Notes: a model not told the origin generated them from the letters alone. A DNA stretch of 57,730 bases from Shimia gijangensis (GCF_900142085.1 NZ_FQZQ01000025.1:1-57730), one strand, 5' to 3'; counted from the stretch's first letter, positions 10,474 through 19,421 are shown. Translations and numbers: made by a program.

Positions 10474-11241
10474 ATGAAGACTTTTCGTTTAGCCCTGATG
10501 GGGCTTACCCTACCACTGACGCTTGCTTTTAGTTCTGTCGCTGAGGCCAATGACACGGATGACCCGCCGGCTAAGGACCCGCAAGCGATTGAGATTCTTG
10601 GCAATGCTTCAGAGTTTCTGAGCAGCCAGCAGAACATTTCGGTGAGTTGGTTTGTGTCCTATGACGATGTTGTCGACGGACGTGAAAAAATCACCCATAC
10701 GCGTAGCGGCCACACGTTGCTGGCGCGCGAGGGTGGGCTATACTCTTATTCTGAAAATGGCCTGAAAACCCGAGAGTTCTTTTTCGATGGCACCAGTTTT
10801 TCCATGAATGACCCTGATCAAAATGTGTATGCGGAAATCCTGTTTTCAGGGGGATTTGAAGCGCTGATCGTTAGAATTAAGGAAGAATATGGTCTTGATC
10901 TGCCGATTTGGTCTGTTCTGAGTACGCAACAGAAAGAAATTCGCGCAGAATCTGCCACGACAATGGCATATTTGGGTTTGACCCGGGTTGGCGGCGAGAT
11001 GGCGCATCACGTGGCTGTGGCCAGCTATGATGAAGACTGGCAAATCTGGGTTGCAGATGATCCCGAGAACCCGCGCTTGCTGATGATTGTCGGAACAGAC
11101 CCATATATCCAGGGTTGGCCTCAGTACCGGGCGTATTTCACAAATTGGGACTTCGCACCTGAGATTTCCGAGGGGGCCTTTGTGTTTACCCCTAACGAAG
11201 ACAGCGAACGCATGAGTTGGCCTAAAGTGCCAAGCCAATAA
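10474..11241 (+). CDS. DUF2092 family periplasmic protein
   Basis: A 255-residue protein with a Sec signal peptide (MKTFRLALMGLTLPLTLAFS, cleavage probably after AEA near residue 25). The mature region matches DUF2092: repeated beta-strand segments with VSYDDVVDG, LLAREGGLYSYS, FFFDGTSFSM and a C-terminal FTNWDF. DUF2092 proteins are probably LolA-like beta-sandwich carriers, but no biochemical role is settled. It is followed after 13 bases by a peptidoglycan-binding protein, so the two are likely co-transcribed and act in the envelope. Confidence 0.8.
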   Translation: MKTFRLALMGLTLPLTLAFSSVAEANDTDDPPAKDPQAIEILGNASEFLSSQQNISVSWFVSYDDVVDGREKITHTRSGHTLLAREGGLYSYSENGLKTREFFFDGTSFSMNDPDQNVYAEILFSGGFEALIVRIKEEYGLDLPIWSVLSTQQKEIRAESATTMAYLGLTRVGGEMAHHVAVASYDEDWQIWVADDPENPRLLMIVGTDPYIQGWPQYRAYFTNWDFAPEISEGAFVFTPNEDSERMSWPKVPSQ

Positions 11242-11254
11242 GGGGGAGATAGCT

Positions 11255-12412
11255 ATGAAACGATTTTTCTGCGGACTCCTGATCGCATCAATGGCGATTG
11301 GAACGTCTCCTCAAGGGGTAATTTCACTGTCCTTCAAATCCTCGCAAGCCGAGGCGCGCGGACATAGAGGAGGGGGCGGGATGTCATCTCGTCCTGCTGG
11401 GCGTCCCTCGGGGGCCAAATCGCGGCCTGCGTCGCGTCCATCAGGCGGCGCGCGCCCATCAACTGGTGCGCGTCCTTCGACGGGAACGCGTCCGTCTACG
11501 GGGACAAGGCCATCCACGTCTCGCCCTGCAGCCAAACCGTCGACACGGCCTGCTGTCAAACCAGCCGCCCGCCCCGCGGCTAAACCTGCGGCACGGCCAG
11601 CGTCCGGTAACAAGGCGCGTCCTCCCGGGTCGCGCCCACCGGGCGCACGCCCTCCAGGAGGCCGTCCACCAGGGGCACGCCCACCGGGAACAACGCTCCC
11701 GGCGCATCATCGTCCACCAGGTTACCGCCCGCCGCATCATCGCCCTCCGGGGTACCGTCCGCCGTACCACCGACCGCCATATTACCGTCCGCCGCATTAC
11801 CATTGGGGGAATTACCACTATCACTCAAGCTGGGGATGGTTCTTTACGGCGGCACTTGTGGGCTCGACGCTAGTCTACGTTGCCAACCTGCCTTCGGATA
11901 AAGAGTGTCAGAAGGTTCAGGATCAAGGCGAGACCTTGTATCTGTGTGACGGCGTTCTCTACCGCTCAACCTATTATCAGGACGAGAAAGTCTATGAGAT
12001 CGTCAACGATTCCCCGGAGGAAGCCGCCGCAGGACCACAGACTGTGTTTGGATTGTCTCTGACAGACCCAATGACACGCGGTGACGTGGTCAAAGAGTTT
12101 CAGCAACGGTTGCTGGATCAGGGCTATGATGTCGGTACACCAGACGGTGTGTTCGGCAGTTCTACAGAAGCTGCCTTGCAGTGGTTCCAGTATGACAATG
12201 AACTTGAACCGACCGGTGTTGTCGATGCCGAAACGGCCAAGCTGTTGGGGTATGAGCAGATGGAGGGTGTCCCTCAAGACGAGTCTTCGGCTACTCCGGC
12301 TGCTGACGACACGGGCCAGAGTGTTGGTGAGATCACAACAGGAGAGGATGTTGGTGAAATTTCAACAGGGGAAGACGTAGGCGAAATCACTACGGAAGAA
12401 CCTAAAGAATAA
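11255..12412 (+). CDS. Arg/Pro-repeat envelope protein with peptidoglycan-binding domain
   Basis: A 385-residue protein with four parts. A signal peptide covers about residues 1-35. A low-complexity region (about 40-190) is built from RPST/RPAG and PPGxRPPG units and ends in a His/Tyr/Pro-rich YRPPHHRPPGYRPPYHR stretch. A hydrophobic WGWFFTAALVGSTLVYVA segment near 195 could anchor it. A PG_binding_1 domain near 265-330 has DVVKEFQQRLLDQGY and GVFGSSTEAALQWFQ. The tail repeats VGEI(T/S)TGED. The repeats suggest a cationic cell-wall-spanning rod. It follows the DUF2092 gene with a GGGGGAG ribosome site. Confidence 0.8.
   Translation: MKRFFCGLLIASMAIGTSPQGVISLSFKSSQAEARGHRGGGGMSSRPAGRPSGAKSRPASRPSGGARPSTGARPSTGTRPSTGTRPSTSRPAAKPSTRPAVKPAARPAAKPAARPASGNKARPPGSRPPGARPPGGRPPGARPPGTTLPAHHRPPGYRPPHHRPPGYRPPYHRPPYYRPPHYHWGNYHYHSSWGWFFTAALVGSTLVYVANLPSDKECQKVQDQGETLYLCDGVLYRSTYYQDEKVYEIVNDSPEEAAAGPQTVFGLSLTDPMTRGDVVKEFQQRLLDQGYDVGTPDGVFGSSTEAALQWFQYDNELEPTGVVDAETAKLLGYEQMEGVPQDESSATPAADDTGQSVGEITTGEDVGEISTGEDVGEITTEEPKE
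11388..11810 (+). repeat. Degenerate codon repeats encoding RPST and PPGxRPP units
   Basis: Short tandem units such as ACGCGTCCGTCTACGGG and CCACCGGGCGCACGC recur with small variations inside the 385-residue envelope protein. The GC-rich repeats leave several frames open on both strands, which creates spurious ORFs here. Repeat number is likely to vary between strains. Confidence 0.8.
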
Positions 12413-12443
12413 GGTCTCAACCACTTTCCTGAAAACATCAAAC

Positions 12444-12469
12444 GAGGCGCGCTCTTACGAGCGCGCCTC
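12444..12469. terminator. Convergent hairpin, probable bidirectional terminator
   Basis: GAGGCGCGCTC (12444-12454) and GAGCGCGCCTC (12459-12469) form a perfect 11-bp stem with the loop TTAC. On the minus strand the stem is followed by CGTTTGATGTTTTC, a weak T-tract; the plus strand has none. The TAA stop of the transporter gene sits in the loop. Confidence 0.65.
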
Positions 12470-13663
12470 GATCCGTTTCATCCATAGCATTAAGCCAAAT
12501 CCCAAGGCGGCCTCGATGCCAATGCCCCAAATCAGCGGGACCGGCGTGCCGTTGAATGCAAGTCCAACCGGTACCGCCAATCCAGCACCCAACACCGTAG
12601 CAATTGCCCCCATAACGCTGGCGGCTGTGCCCGCCATGTGCCCCAAGGGTTCCATGGCCATGGCATTGAGATTTCCAAGTGTCATTCCAGCCTGAAAAAA
12701 CACCGAGGTTTGCCAGATCACAAAGACAGCAAACAACACCGGCCCCGCAGACAGGCTGAGAGACAGGGCCAGCATGACAATCGACAAAATGGCCTGCACG
12801 GCCAATGTCACGGTCACCAGAAACCGCATGCCCAGTCGCATAACCAACCAGGCGTTCAATAAACTGGCGCTTCCGGAGATAATCGCCACGGCGCCGAACC
12901 ACAAAGGAAATTCGTCGCCGCGCCCGAACGTGATGTCATAAACCTGCTGAACGGTGGTCAGCATGGTAAAAAGCATCGCAAAGCACAGGGTCTGTACGAG
13001 GATTGAAACGCGTACAACGGGGATAGCCCACATTTCACCTACTGCACCAAGAAGTACTTTAAACTGAAACGGTCGTCGTTTTTCAACAGCTAAAGGCTCT
13101 GGCAAGCGCAGGCCAAGCCAAAGGATCGACAACATAGAAAACCCGATGAAGGCCAAAAAGATAGAGCGCCAGCCCGCCAGCGCAATGAACACTGAGCCCA
13201 GCAATGGGGCAACGGCAGGCACAAGTGTGAACACAAGCATAACAAAGGACATCAGACGCGCCATGTCGCGCCCCGAGTACAGATCGCGAATAATTGCCAA
13301 GGTGACAATTCGTGGCCCCGCTGCGCCAATACCCTGGAACAAGCGGGCTGCCAAAAGCAGTTCAAGAGATTGCGAAGCCCAACCGATGGCCGCGCAGGTG
13401 CAATATACCAATGCGCCGCCTACGATCACAGGTTTGCGTCCAAAGGTGTCTGACAGTGGGCCAGTAAAGAACGTTCCAATCCCCATTCCCAGAACAAAGC
13501 TGGTCAGGATCAGTTGAGCTTTGTTGAGGTTGTCAGGGCTCAGTTCGGCGCCTATTTCGGGCAGGGCGGGCAGCATGGCATCAATGGAAAAGGCAATCGT
13601 GGCGAACATCATCGCGCACATCGCCACAAATTCAACGCGGGACATGTTGGAACTTTGGGTCAT
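12455..13663 (-). CDS. Bcr/CflA-type MFS multidrug efflux transporter
   Basis: A 402-residue 12-helix major facilitator transporter. The opening helix region EFVAMCAMMFATIAFSIDAMLPALP and the helix 2-3 motif GPLSDTFGRKPVIV (motif A) match the Bcr/CflA drug-resistance branch, which exports drugs such as bicyclomycin or chloramphenicol by proton antiport. The substrate here is unknown. It is the last gene of a four-gene minus-strand operon; its ATG overlaps the stop of the ion-channel gene by four bases (ATGA). Confidence 0.88.
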   Translation of the reverse strand: MTQSSNMSRVEFVAMCAMMFATIAFSIDAMLPALPEIGAELSPDNLNKAQLILTSFVLGMGIGTFFTGPLSDTFGRKPVIVGGALVYCTCAAIGWASQSLELLLAARLFQGIGAAGPRIVTLAIIRDLYSGRDMARLMSFVMLVFTLVPAVAPLLGSVFIALAGWRSIFLAFIGFSMLSILWLGLRLPEPLAVEKRRPFQFKVLLGAVGEMWAIPVVRVSILVQTLCFAMLFTMLTTVQQVYDITFGRGDEFPLWFGAVAIISGSASLLNAWLVMRLGMRFLVTVTLAVQAILSIVMLALSLSLSAGPVLFAVFVIWQTSVFFQAGMTLGNLNAMAMEPLGHMAGTAASVMGAIATVLGAGLAVPVGLAFNGTPVPLIWGIGIEAALGFGLMLWMKRIEARS

Positions 13664-14022
13664 GAGGCGGGTTGATCGTCCTGATTATCGGCATGAGGTT
13701 CTTCAATGGCCTTATGATGGCCAAGCCGGGCAATCAGCCATTCAGAATGGGCAGCATGTTTCTCTGCGGTAATCCGGCCAAACTGCTGGATGACAAAGGC
13801 AAAGATTCCAAGGCCCACGAAGATAAAAAATGTGGTGCCGATTTTGCCCAGCGTGGTTGCTGGCACAAGAGAACCATAGCCAACTGTCGATAGGGTAATC
13901 ACTGAAAAGAAATAGCTGTCGACCCACGTCCAGCCCTCGACATAGTGGAAGAACACCGTGCCCCCAAGAATGACTGGCGCGATCAGCAGCACCAGAAAGA
14001 AAATACGCTCTGCGGGGGTCAT
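13660..14022 (-). CDS. Two-helix potassium channel family protein
   Basis: A 120-residue pore-only K+ channel. The first helix (about 7-27) is FFLVLLIAPVILGGTVFFHY, the selectivity filter TLSTVGYG ends at residue 50, and the second helix is IGTTFFIFVGLGIFAFVIQQF. There is no regulatory RCK domain, only a short charged tail. I chose the ATG at 14022 because it overlaps the upstream stop (ATGA); an upstream ATG at 14067 would add 15 unlikely residues. Its place in an operon with a ligase and an efflux pump is unusual. Confidence 0.85.
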   Translation of the reverse strand: MTPAERIFFLVLLIAPVILGGTVFFHYVEGWTWVDSYFFSVITLSTVGYGSLVPATTLGKIGTTFFIFVGLGIFAFVIQQFGRITAEKHAAHSEWLIARLGHHKAIEEPHADNQDDQPAS

Positions 14023-14660
14023 TCGGTGGCTTGTCCTTCCTTTAGTTCGCGGATGACTTTGATCCACAATTCACTGGCCTGAGCACCGGGAACGGCGTGT
14101 TTGTTGTCGACGATAAAGGTTGGAACCGAGTTTACACCCATCTCGCGACTGTGGGTGTCTCTATCTCGGATGCTTTGCGCATCAGAGTCTGATTTCAGTA
14201 GCTTTCCAACAACGGCGGCGTCCAAACCTGCGCTGTCGGCCACATCGCAAAGTACTTCGTGATCGCCAATATCGCGACCATCTTTGAAGTACGCTTTGAA
14301 CAGAGCATCCACCACGGCGTTTTGTTTGCCTTCAATCCCGGCCCAATGGATCAGGCGATGTGCGTCCACTGTGTTTGGGGTGCGCTGGATTGCGGCAAAG
14401 TCGATATCCAGGCCTTCTTCTTCGGCATGTTTGGCAATTTCACCGTAGACTCGCACGGCATTGTCTTTGCCGCCAAATTTGGTTTCAAGGTATTCGCGCC
14501 GGTCCATGCCTCCGGCGGGCATATCAGGGTTAAGCTGAAACGGATGCCATTCAACGGTAAAGGGGTGATCAGGTTCGGCTTGCATGGCGCGTTCCAGGCG
14601 GGCTTTACCAATATAACACCAGGGGCAAATCGGGTCGGAAAGAATATCGAGCTTGATCAT
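14019..14660 (-). CDS. DsbA-family oxidoreductase (FrnE-like)
   Basis: A 213-residue thioredoxin-fold protein of the FrnE/2-hydroxychromene-2-carboxylate isomerase branch. C12 and C15 form the CPWC motif in SDPICPWCYIGK, and GVNSVPTFIVDN near the C-terminus carries the cis-proline. No signal peptide is visible, so it is probably cytoplasmic, as usual for FrnE-type proteins. It could be a disulfide oxidoreductase or a glutathione-dependent isomerase acting on an aromatic substrate. Start and stop overlap those of its neighbours by four bases. Confidence 0.85.
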   Translation of the reverse strand: MIKLDILSDPICPWCYIGKARLERAMQAEPDHPFTVEWHPFQLNPDMPAGGMDRREYLETKFGGKDNAVRVYGEIAKHAEEEGLDIDFAAIQRTPNTVDAHRLIHWAGIEGKQNAVVDALFKAYFKDGRDIGDHEVLCDVADSAGLDAAVVGKLLKSDSDAQSIRDRDTHSREMGVNSVPTFIVDNKHAVPGAQASELWIKVIRELKEGQATE

Positions 14661-16180
14661 CTGTGTGCCTCAAAGTGTTGGCGCAGGGCGCGGCGGCTGA
14701 GTTTGCCGTTGGGGTTGGTTGGAAGAGCGTCGAGCCGTTGAAGCAGGCGTGGCTGCTTGTACCGGGCCAGCGTCTGTTCGGCATAATCGCTAAGCGCTGT
14801 TTCGTCCAGTGGTTCGTCTGAAGTATAAAAGGCCGCAATAACCCGAACATCCTGTTTGATTTCCACGTCAGTGACCCCGACAGACTGGATGTCTGGAAAG
14901 CGCGAAAGCGCGGCCTCGACCTCGATCGGCGACACGCGGTAGCCGCCAGCATTCATCATGTCATCCGCCCGACCAGAATAATGGATATAAAAATCCGCAT
15001 TCATCGTGCCGCGATCTCCGGTCAAAAACCAATCGCCGATAAAGCGCGACGCGGTGTCTTCGGCAGCGTTCCAATAGCCTAACATCATGCCCGGATCGCT
15101 CTTGTCGATTGCGATAGTGCCTTCTTCCCCCAAATGCACAGGCGCGCCATTTTCATCAACCAAAGCAATGCGTCGTCCGTTTTGGGGTTTGCCAAACGTA
15201 CCGGGATGTGCGGGCGAAGATGGGCTGGCGGAAATGAAGGTTGAACATTCCGACATGCCATAAGCCTCAAACAAAGACGTACCAGTGGCTTCGAACCAAT
15301 CGTCTTGGATGGCCTCAGAGAGTTTTTCGCCGGCGGATAACCCATGACGCAAATCTGGTAAATGGATGTCCGGGTGATCCGACAGCATCTTACGATAGAC
15401 TCCCGGAGCGGCGGCGAAAATCGTTACCTGATGGGTTTTCAGCAGGTGCGGAAGTGATGCAATGTTTACGTCCTTCGCCGGAATCAACGCGGTTGCACCC
15501 ATAGACCATGGATCCATCAAGCCGGTGCCCAGCGTGTATGTCCAGTTGAACGCGCCTGCATGCATCAACCGGTCACTGTCCTGCAGCCCTGACCAGCCTT
15601 GGTGCATCATTTGGCGGGCCCAGATTGCCCGGTGCGCATGACACACGGCGCGTGGCACGCCAGAGGTGCCTGAGGTGTAAATGATATAGCCCGTACGTTC
15701 GGGATCGCCCATGTGGAACTCGGCAGGTGGCAAATCGCGCATGCCTTCAAGGGCCTGGATTGTCATTTGAGGGATTTCGGGCGTCACGGGACAGGATATA
15801 TCTGGATCGCGCAGGATTGCGGACGGAGACAGTTCTGCAATCATTTTGGCGACTTCGGGCTCTGTCAATTGCGAAGATGTCGGCACGGGAACCAAACCGA
15901 CGGCAATGGCACCCAGATAGGCAATCGGAAATTCAACTGCATTGCCAATCCGCATCAAGACTCTGTCACCTGGTTCAAGGCCGGCCTGCAACAGGCCAGT
16001 GCCAGTCCTGAGAATGGCCGACTTCAGACGTCCGTAAGACCACAAGTCTGCCTCATCCACGGACATGACAGCCAAAGCTGTTTTGTCGGATAACTCATCA
16101 GCATGCGCTAGAACGTAAGCAGCCATATTAAACGAACTGGGAGCTGGGGCGTGGCGGCCTTGATCAAATAGAGAAAACAT
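14657..16180 (-). CDS. AMP-forming acyl/benzoate-CoA ligase family protein
   Basis: A 507-residue adenylate-forming enzyme that would activate a carboxylic acid to its acyl-CoA through an acyl-adenylate. The AMP-binding P-loop YTSGTSGVPR is at 158-167, followed by AYGMSE (A5), WFLTGDRG (A7) and the catalytic lysine in NPNGKLSRR near residue 493. The region around GWSGLQDSDRLMHAGAFNWTYTLG resembles benzoate-CoA ligase-type enzymes. The substrate is not determinable. It is first in the four-gene operon and is divergent, by 66 bases, from an XRE-cupin regulator that may control it. Confidence 0.87.
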   Translation of the reverse strand: MFSLFDQGRHAPAPSSFNMAAYVLAHADELSDKTALAVMSVDEADLWSYGRLKSAILRTGTGLLQAGLEPGDRVLMRIGNAVEFPIAYLGAIAVGLVPVPTSSQLTEPEVAKMIAELSPSAILRDPDISCPVTPEIPQMTIQALEGMRDLPPAEFHMGDPERTGYIIYTSGTSGVPRAVCHAHRAIWARQMMHQGWSGLQDSDRLMHAGAFNWTYTLGTGLMDPWSMGATALIPAKDVNIASLPHLLKTHQVTIFAAAPGVYRKMLSDHPDIHLPDLRHGLSAGEKLSEAIQDDWFEATGTSLFEAYGMSECSTFISASPSSPAHPGTFGKPQNGRRIALVDENGAPVHLGEEGTIAIDKSDPGMMLGYWNAAEDTASRFIGDWFLTGDRGTMNADFYIHYSGRADDMMNAGGYRVSPIEVEAALSRFPDIQSVGVTDVEIKQDVRVIAAFYTSDEPLDETALSDYAEQTLARYKQPRLLQRLDALPTNPNGKLSRRALRQHFEAHR

Positions 16181-16246
16181 GTGCGCTTGGTAGGCTCAGG
16201 TTTGATGAGTTGCAAGTGATGGGCTGAGGGGGGTAGAAGACCCGGT

Positions 16247-16870
16247 ATGACAGATAATGACCCAAAATCCCTGATCAAGGTGGCGCTAGAAAACGGCCAG
16301 CACGATCACGTGGAACCTCTTGATCTCGGGCTAAGGGTGCGTGAATTGCGCAAAGCCCGCAGCTGGACCTTGGAGCAGGCAGCGGGGCAGGCGGGGCTCG
16401 CGCGTTCAACCCTGTCCAAGATCGAAAACGGGCAAATGTCTCCTACCTATGATGCGTTGAAAAAATTGGCTGTGGGGCTCGAGATTTCGGTTCCTCAGCT
16501 GTTTACGCCACCGCAAAAGGAAAAGGTAAACGGACGTATCGCCATGGTGAAATCCGGGCAGGGTGTGCATCAGGCAACCACCACATACGAACATGAACTG
16601 CTGGCAGAGACGCTGAGCAAGAAACAGATGTTGCCTTATCGTGCGCGTGTTCGCGCTCGCTCAATTGAAGAATTTGACGGCTGGGTACGCCACGACGGAG
16701 AAGAGTTTCTTTACGTGCTAACAGGCGTGATACATCTCTATACCGAATTCTATGAACCCATAGAAATGCGCCGTGGAGATAGTGCGTATTATGACTCGAC
16801 TATGGGACATAATGTGGTGTCAATTTCGGACGAGGATGCAATGATCTTGTGGATCACGTCTTTGGTATAG
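16247..16870 (+). CDS. XRE-family transcriptional regulator with cupin domain
   Basis: A 207-residue regulator. The Cro/CI-type helix-turn-helix (about 27-82) has LGLRVRELRKARSWTLEQAA and the recognition helix around GLARSTLSKIENGQMSP. The C-terminal cupin (about 125-205) contains HDGEEFLYVLTGVIHLYTEF and GDSAYYDSTMGHNV. Such proteins often repress catabolic operons and sense a small ligand in the cupin. It is divergent from the acyl-CoA ligase operon, which is the likeliest target; autoregulation is also likely. Confidence 0.9.
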   Translation: MTDNDPKSLIKVALENGQHDHVEPLDLGLRVRELRKARSWTLEQAAGQAGLARSTLSKIENGQMSPTYDALKKLAVGLEISVPQLFTPPQKEKVNGRIAMVKSGQGVHQATTTYEHELLAETLSKKQMLPYRARVRARSIEEFDGWVRHDGEEFLYVLTGVIHLYTEFYEPIEMRRGDSAYYDSTMGHNVVSISDEDAMILWITSLV

Positions 16871-16912
16871 TGGTAGGCCTGCATAGCTGCAGGTGCAGCG
16901 GGCGAGGAAAAA

Positions 16913-18730
16913 ATGGCGCCGAAATCATTCAAGCTCAGCGACAAATTGCGGGCGGCTTTTGCCGCAGAGAAAGCAGGAAACTCAGCGCGCGCACGCCAGT
17001 TTTTTGTGGATATTCTGGAACGGTATCCTGCAAACAGCAAAGCCAAGGCAGGGCTGAAACGTCTGGAAAAATCTGCTACAGATCCGGTCAAATCATCGTT
17101 TAGTCCCGAGGCTCTTTCCGATCCTTTGCAAGGGCTGTCAGCTGGTGGGTTGTCTGGCCTTGAAGATCCATTGGCTTTACCCAAAAAGGGGGCGCGGGCG
17201 GCTGCAGCCGGAGCGACGCAAAATAATTTACTAGCCACATCTCTTGGGGGAAACGGGGCCGTCCCAGGCAACGACGCGACTGAAAGTGCGGAACAGTTGA
17301 ATTCTCGCGGGCAAAAAGCTCATTCGCAAAACCGAGTACACGAAGCGATCGCTTTGTTTCGGGCTGCCATTGATGCGCAACCAAAGTTTACAGAAGCAAG
17401 AAATAGTCTTGGCATTGCTTTACGAGATGTTGGCCGCTTCAAAGAAGCCGCTGAAGTTCTGGAGGAGGCTGTAAACCACTGCCCTGAGGACAATGTGGTT
17501 CTTTGCAATTTGGCACGCGTGCAGTCAGATATGGAAGACTATGATGCAGCGATAACAACTTACAAAAAGGCGCTTGAGATAGACACCGCAAATCCAGTTA
17601 CGCTGGGAAGTCTGGGTAATCTTTATAGTGCACTTGGGCGCACCGACGAAGCAATTGAGTGTTTTGAGACGTCGATTGCCCACAATCCAGCCTACATGTC
17701 GGCCTATTTACAACTAAGTGCCTTGCGCCCCTTTTCCGAGGGCGATGCGATCTTTAACAAATTGAAGTCAGTCCTTCGCAAGAAAAAAATACCGGAAGAA
17801 GATCAGGTCTACGGGCATTTCGCGTTGGGCAGTGCGTTTGCCAATTGGGACGACACAAAAAATGCTTTTGATTGCTTCCAAAAAGCCAATCGAATTGCCA
17901 AATCAAATCAAAGCTATGACGTAGGTGACGACAAAGCGATGTTCTCTCAGATAAAATCGCTGTTTCAGGTTGGTAAAGTTTCAAGATTGCTAGTGCCAGA
18001 AATTTCCTCGAGCCCCGTCACGCCGATCTTTGTAGTTGGGATGCCCCGATCCGGCAGTACTTTGATCGAGCAGGTAATAGCAAGTCATTCCAAGGTACAT
18101 GGAGCCGGAGAAATAGGCCTCATGACTGCGATCATGGACACCGTTTTAAACGAGGCTACGAACAAGGCAGCTACCCGTGAAATTTCCAAAGATACATTGA
18201 TCGAAGTGCGAAATACTTACCTTGGAGAAATGTCAAAAATTTCCGGACCTAGAACACGCGTGATTGACAAGAATTTGTTGAATTTTAGATACTTGGGGTT
18301 GATATTTGCTGCCTTTCCTGAGGCGCGTGTGGTCCATATTCAGCGAAATCCTATGGCGGTCTGTTGGTCGATCTACCGTCACAACTTTGCTGGCAGCCTC
18401 ATGTCGTTTGCCTATGATTTGAATGACATTGCTGAGTTCTACAATTGTTATGAGAACTTGATGCAGTTTTGGAGATCTCGATTCCCCAATCGCTTTCTCG
18501 ACTTGAGGTACGAAACATTCACACAAGATCAGGAAGGTGAAACCCGGCGATTGTTAGAGTACTGTGGGCTTGATTTTGAGGAGGCTTGCTTGAATTTTCA
18601 GTCAACCAATCGTGCGGCCCGGACAGCCAGCATGGCCCAGGTTCGAAAAAAAGTTTATCAGGGTAGCTCTCAGGAGTGGGAGAAGTTTAAGTCGTACCTT
18701 ACTGATATTGAAAACAAAGTTGGCCTTTAG
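16913..18730 (+). CDS. TPR-repeat sulfotransferase
   Basis: A 605-residue two-part protein. The N-terminal half has TPR-like units, for example EAIALFRAAIDAQPKFTEAR, EAAEVLEEAVNHCPEDNVV and AAITTYKKALEIDTANPVT (about 110-300). The C-terminal half (about 370-600) is a PAPS-dependent sulfotransferase with the 5'-phosphosulfate loop FVVGMPRSGSTLIEQV and a later RNPMAVCWSIYRHNF. It would transfer sulfuryl groups to a carbohydrate or protein acceptor that is unknown. The start at 16913 has GAGGA immediately upstream. Base composition is lower in GC than its neighbours, so horizontal transfer is possible. Confidence 0.88.
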   Translation: MAPKSFKLSDKLRAAFAAEKAGNSARARQFFVDILERYPANSKAKAGLKRLEKSATDPVKSSFSPEALSDPLQGLSAGGLSGLEDPLALPKKGARAAAAGATQNNLLATSLGGNGAVPGNDATESAEQLNSRGQKAHSQNRVHEAIALFRAAIDAQPKFTEARNSLGIALRDVGRFKEAAEVLEEAVNHCPEDNVVLCNLARVQSDMEDYDAAITTYKKALEIDTANPVTLGSLGNLYSALGRTDEAIECFETSIAHNPAYMSAYLQLSALRPFSEGDAIFNKLKSVLRKKKIPEEDQVYGHFALGSAFANWDDTKNAFDCFQKANRIAKSNQSYDVGDDKAMFSQIKSLFQVGKVSRLLVPEISSSPVTPIFVVGMPRSGSTLIEQVIASHSKVHGAGEIGLMTAIMDTVLNEATNKAATREISKDTLIEVRNTYLGEMSKISGPRTRVIDKNLLNFRYLGLIFAAFPEARVVHIQRNPMAVCWSIYRHNFAGSLMSFAYDLNDIAEFYNCYENLMQFWRSRFPNRFLDLRYETFTQDQEGETRRLLEYCGLDFEEACLNFQSTNRAARTASMAQVRKKVYQGSSQEWEKFKSYLTDIENKVGL

Positions 18731-18761
18731 GTTTTCGAAAATAAAATGCCTCTAAACCAGT

Positions 18762-19400
18762 TCAAAGTTTTCCAAGCGTCGATTGCAAATCACCATAGCC
18801 GGTAAATCGATGCTCAAATTTGAGTCCCAATCGTTCGGCACACTCCTTAGCTTTTTCAACCAAAACCGGATCATCCGTTTGGGCTTGGTACACAAGTTTG
18901 GTGTAGTTTCCAAAATACATGTCACGCAATTCCGGGTGCCGATCGAGCCCCATTGGCTTCCAGACAAATGCATCAAACTGTCGGGTCAGGAAATCCGTAA
19001 GGTAGAAGGTGCCCAATTCATCGTCTGCCTTTTCGGCAAAACGGTCATTGCCTTCAAAAAAGCTATAGCAATGCGGGCCCTGCACCATTTCCACGCCAAT
19101 TTCGTCGCAGGTTTTCTTGAGCATTCCGCCGGTACCGCAGTCTGCGTAAACCACAAAAATTTCGTCATATTCTGAACGGTGCTCGTCCACGGCCTCGCGG
19201 ACGGCATCTGGAATTTTCTCAGGATACAAATGCAAATTGGCGGGCAAACAAGTGAGGTCCAGATGGGACCAGCCGTTTTTCTCGCGCAAATCCAGGATTT
19301 CTCGGGCTAGGGCACCGCATGCCAAGAGCAGAACACTGTCGGGCTTTCCAGCGGCAATCAGGGTCTCGGTTTGGGTGTCCATCGTGCCAATATTTGTCAT
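18762..19400 (-). CDS. DUF1638 family protein
   Basis: A 212-residue soluble protein matching DUF1638: LLLACGALAREIL, LPANLHLYPEKIPDAVRE, VVYADCGTGGMLKKTCDE, GPHCYSFFEG and TDFLTRQFDAFVWKPMGLD. The conserved Cys and His residues suggest metal or cofactor binding. It follows the corrinoid-protein gene on the same strand. In Roseobacter relatives this pairing has, as I recall from genetic work in Phaeobacter, been tied to the split B12-dependent methionine synthase; I could not verify that here. GGGAGGACGGA precedes the chosen start. Confidence 0.85.
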   Translation of the reverse strand: MTNIGTMDTQTETLIAAGKPDSVLLLACGALAREILDLREKNGWSHLDLTCLPANLHLYPEKIPDAVREAVDEHRSEYDEIFVVYADCGTGGMLKKTCDEIGVEMVQGPHCYSFFEGNDRFAEKADDELGTFYLTDFLTRQFDAFVWKPMGLDRHPELRDMYFGNYTKLVYQAQTDDPVLVEKAKECAERLGLKFEHRFTGYGDLQSTLGKL

Positions 19401-19421
19401 TCCGTCCTCCCAGAAAGTAAA

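Noticed and set aside
11311..11613. Open frames opposite the Arg/Pro-repeat gene
   Set aside because: They arise from GC-rich repeats that leave many frames open; translations are low-complexity mirror images.
11440..11720. CRISPR-like direct repeats
   Set aside because: They are coding repeats without regular unique spacers and without cas genes nearby.
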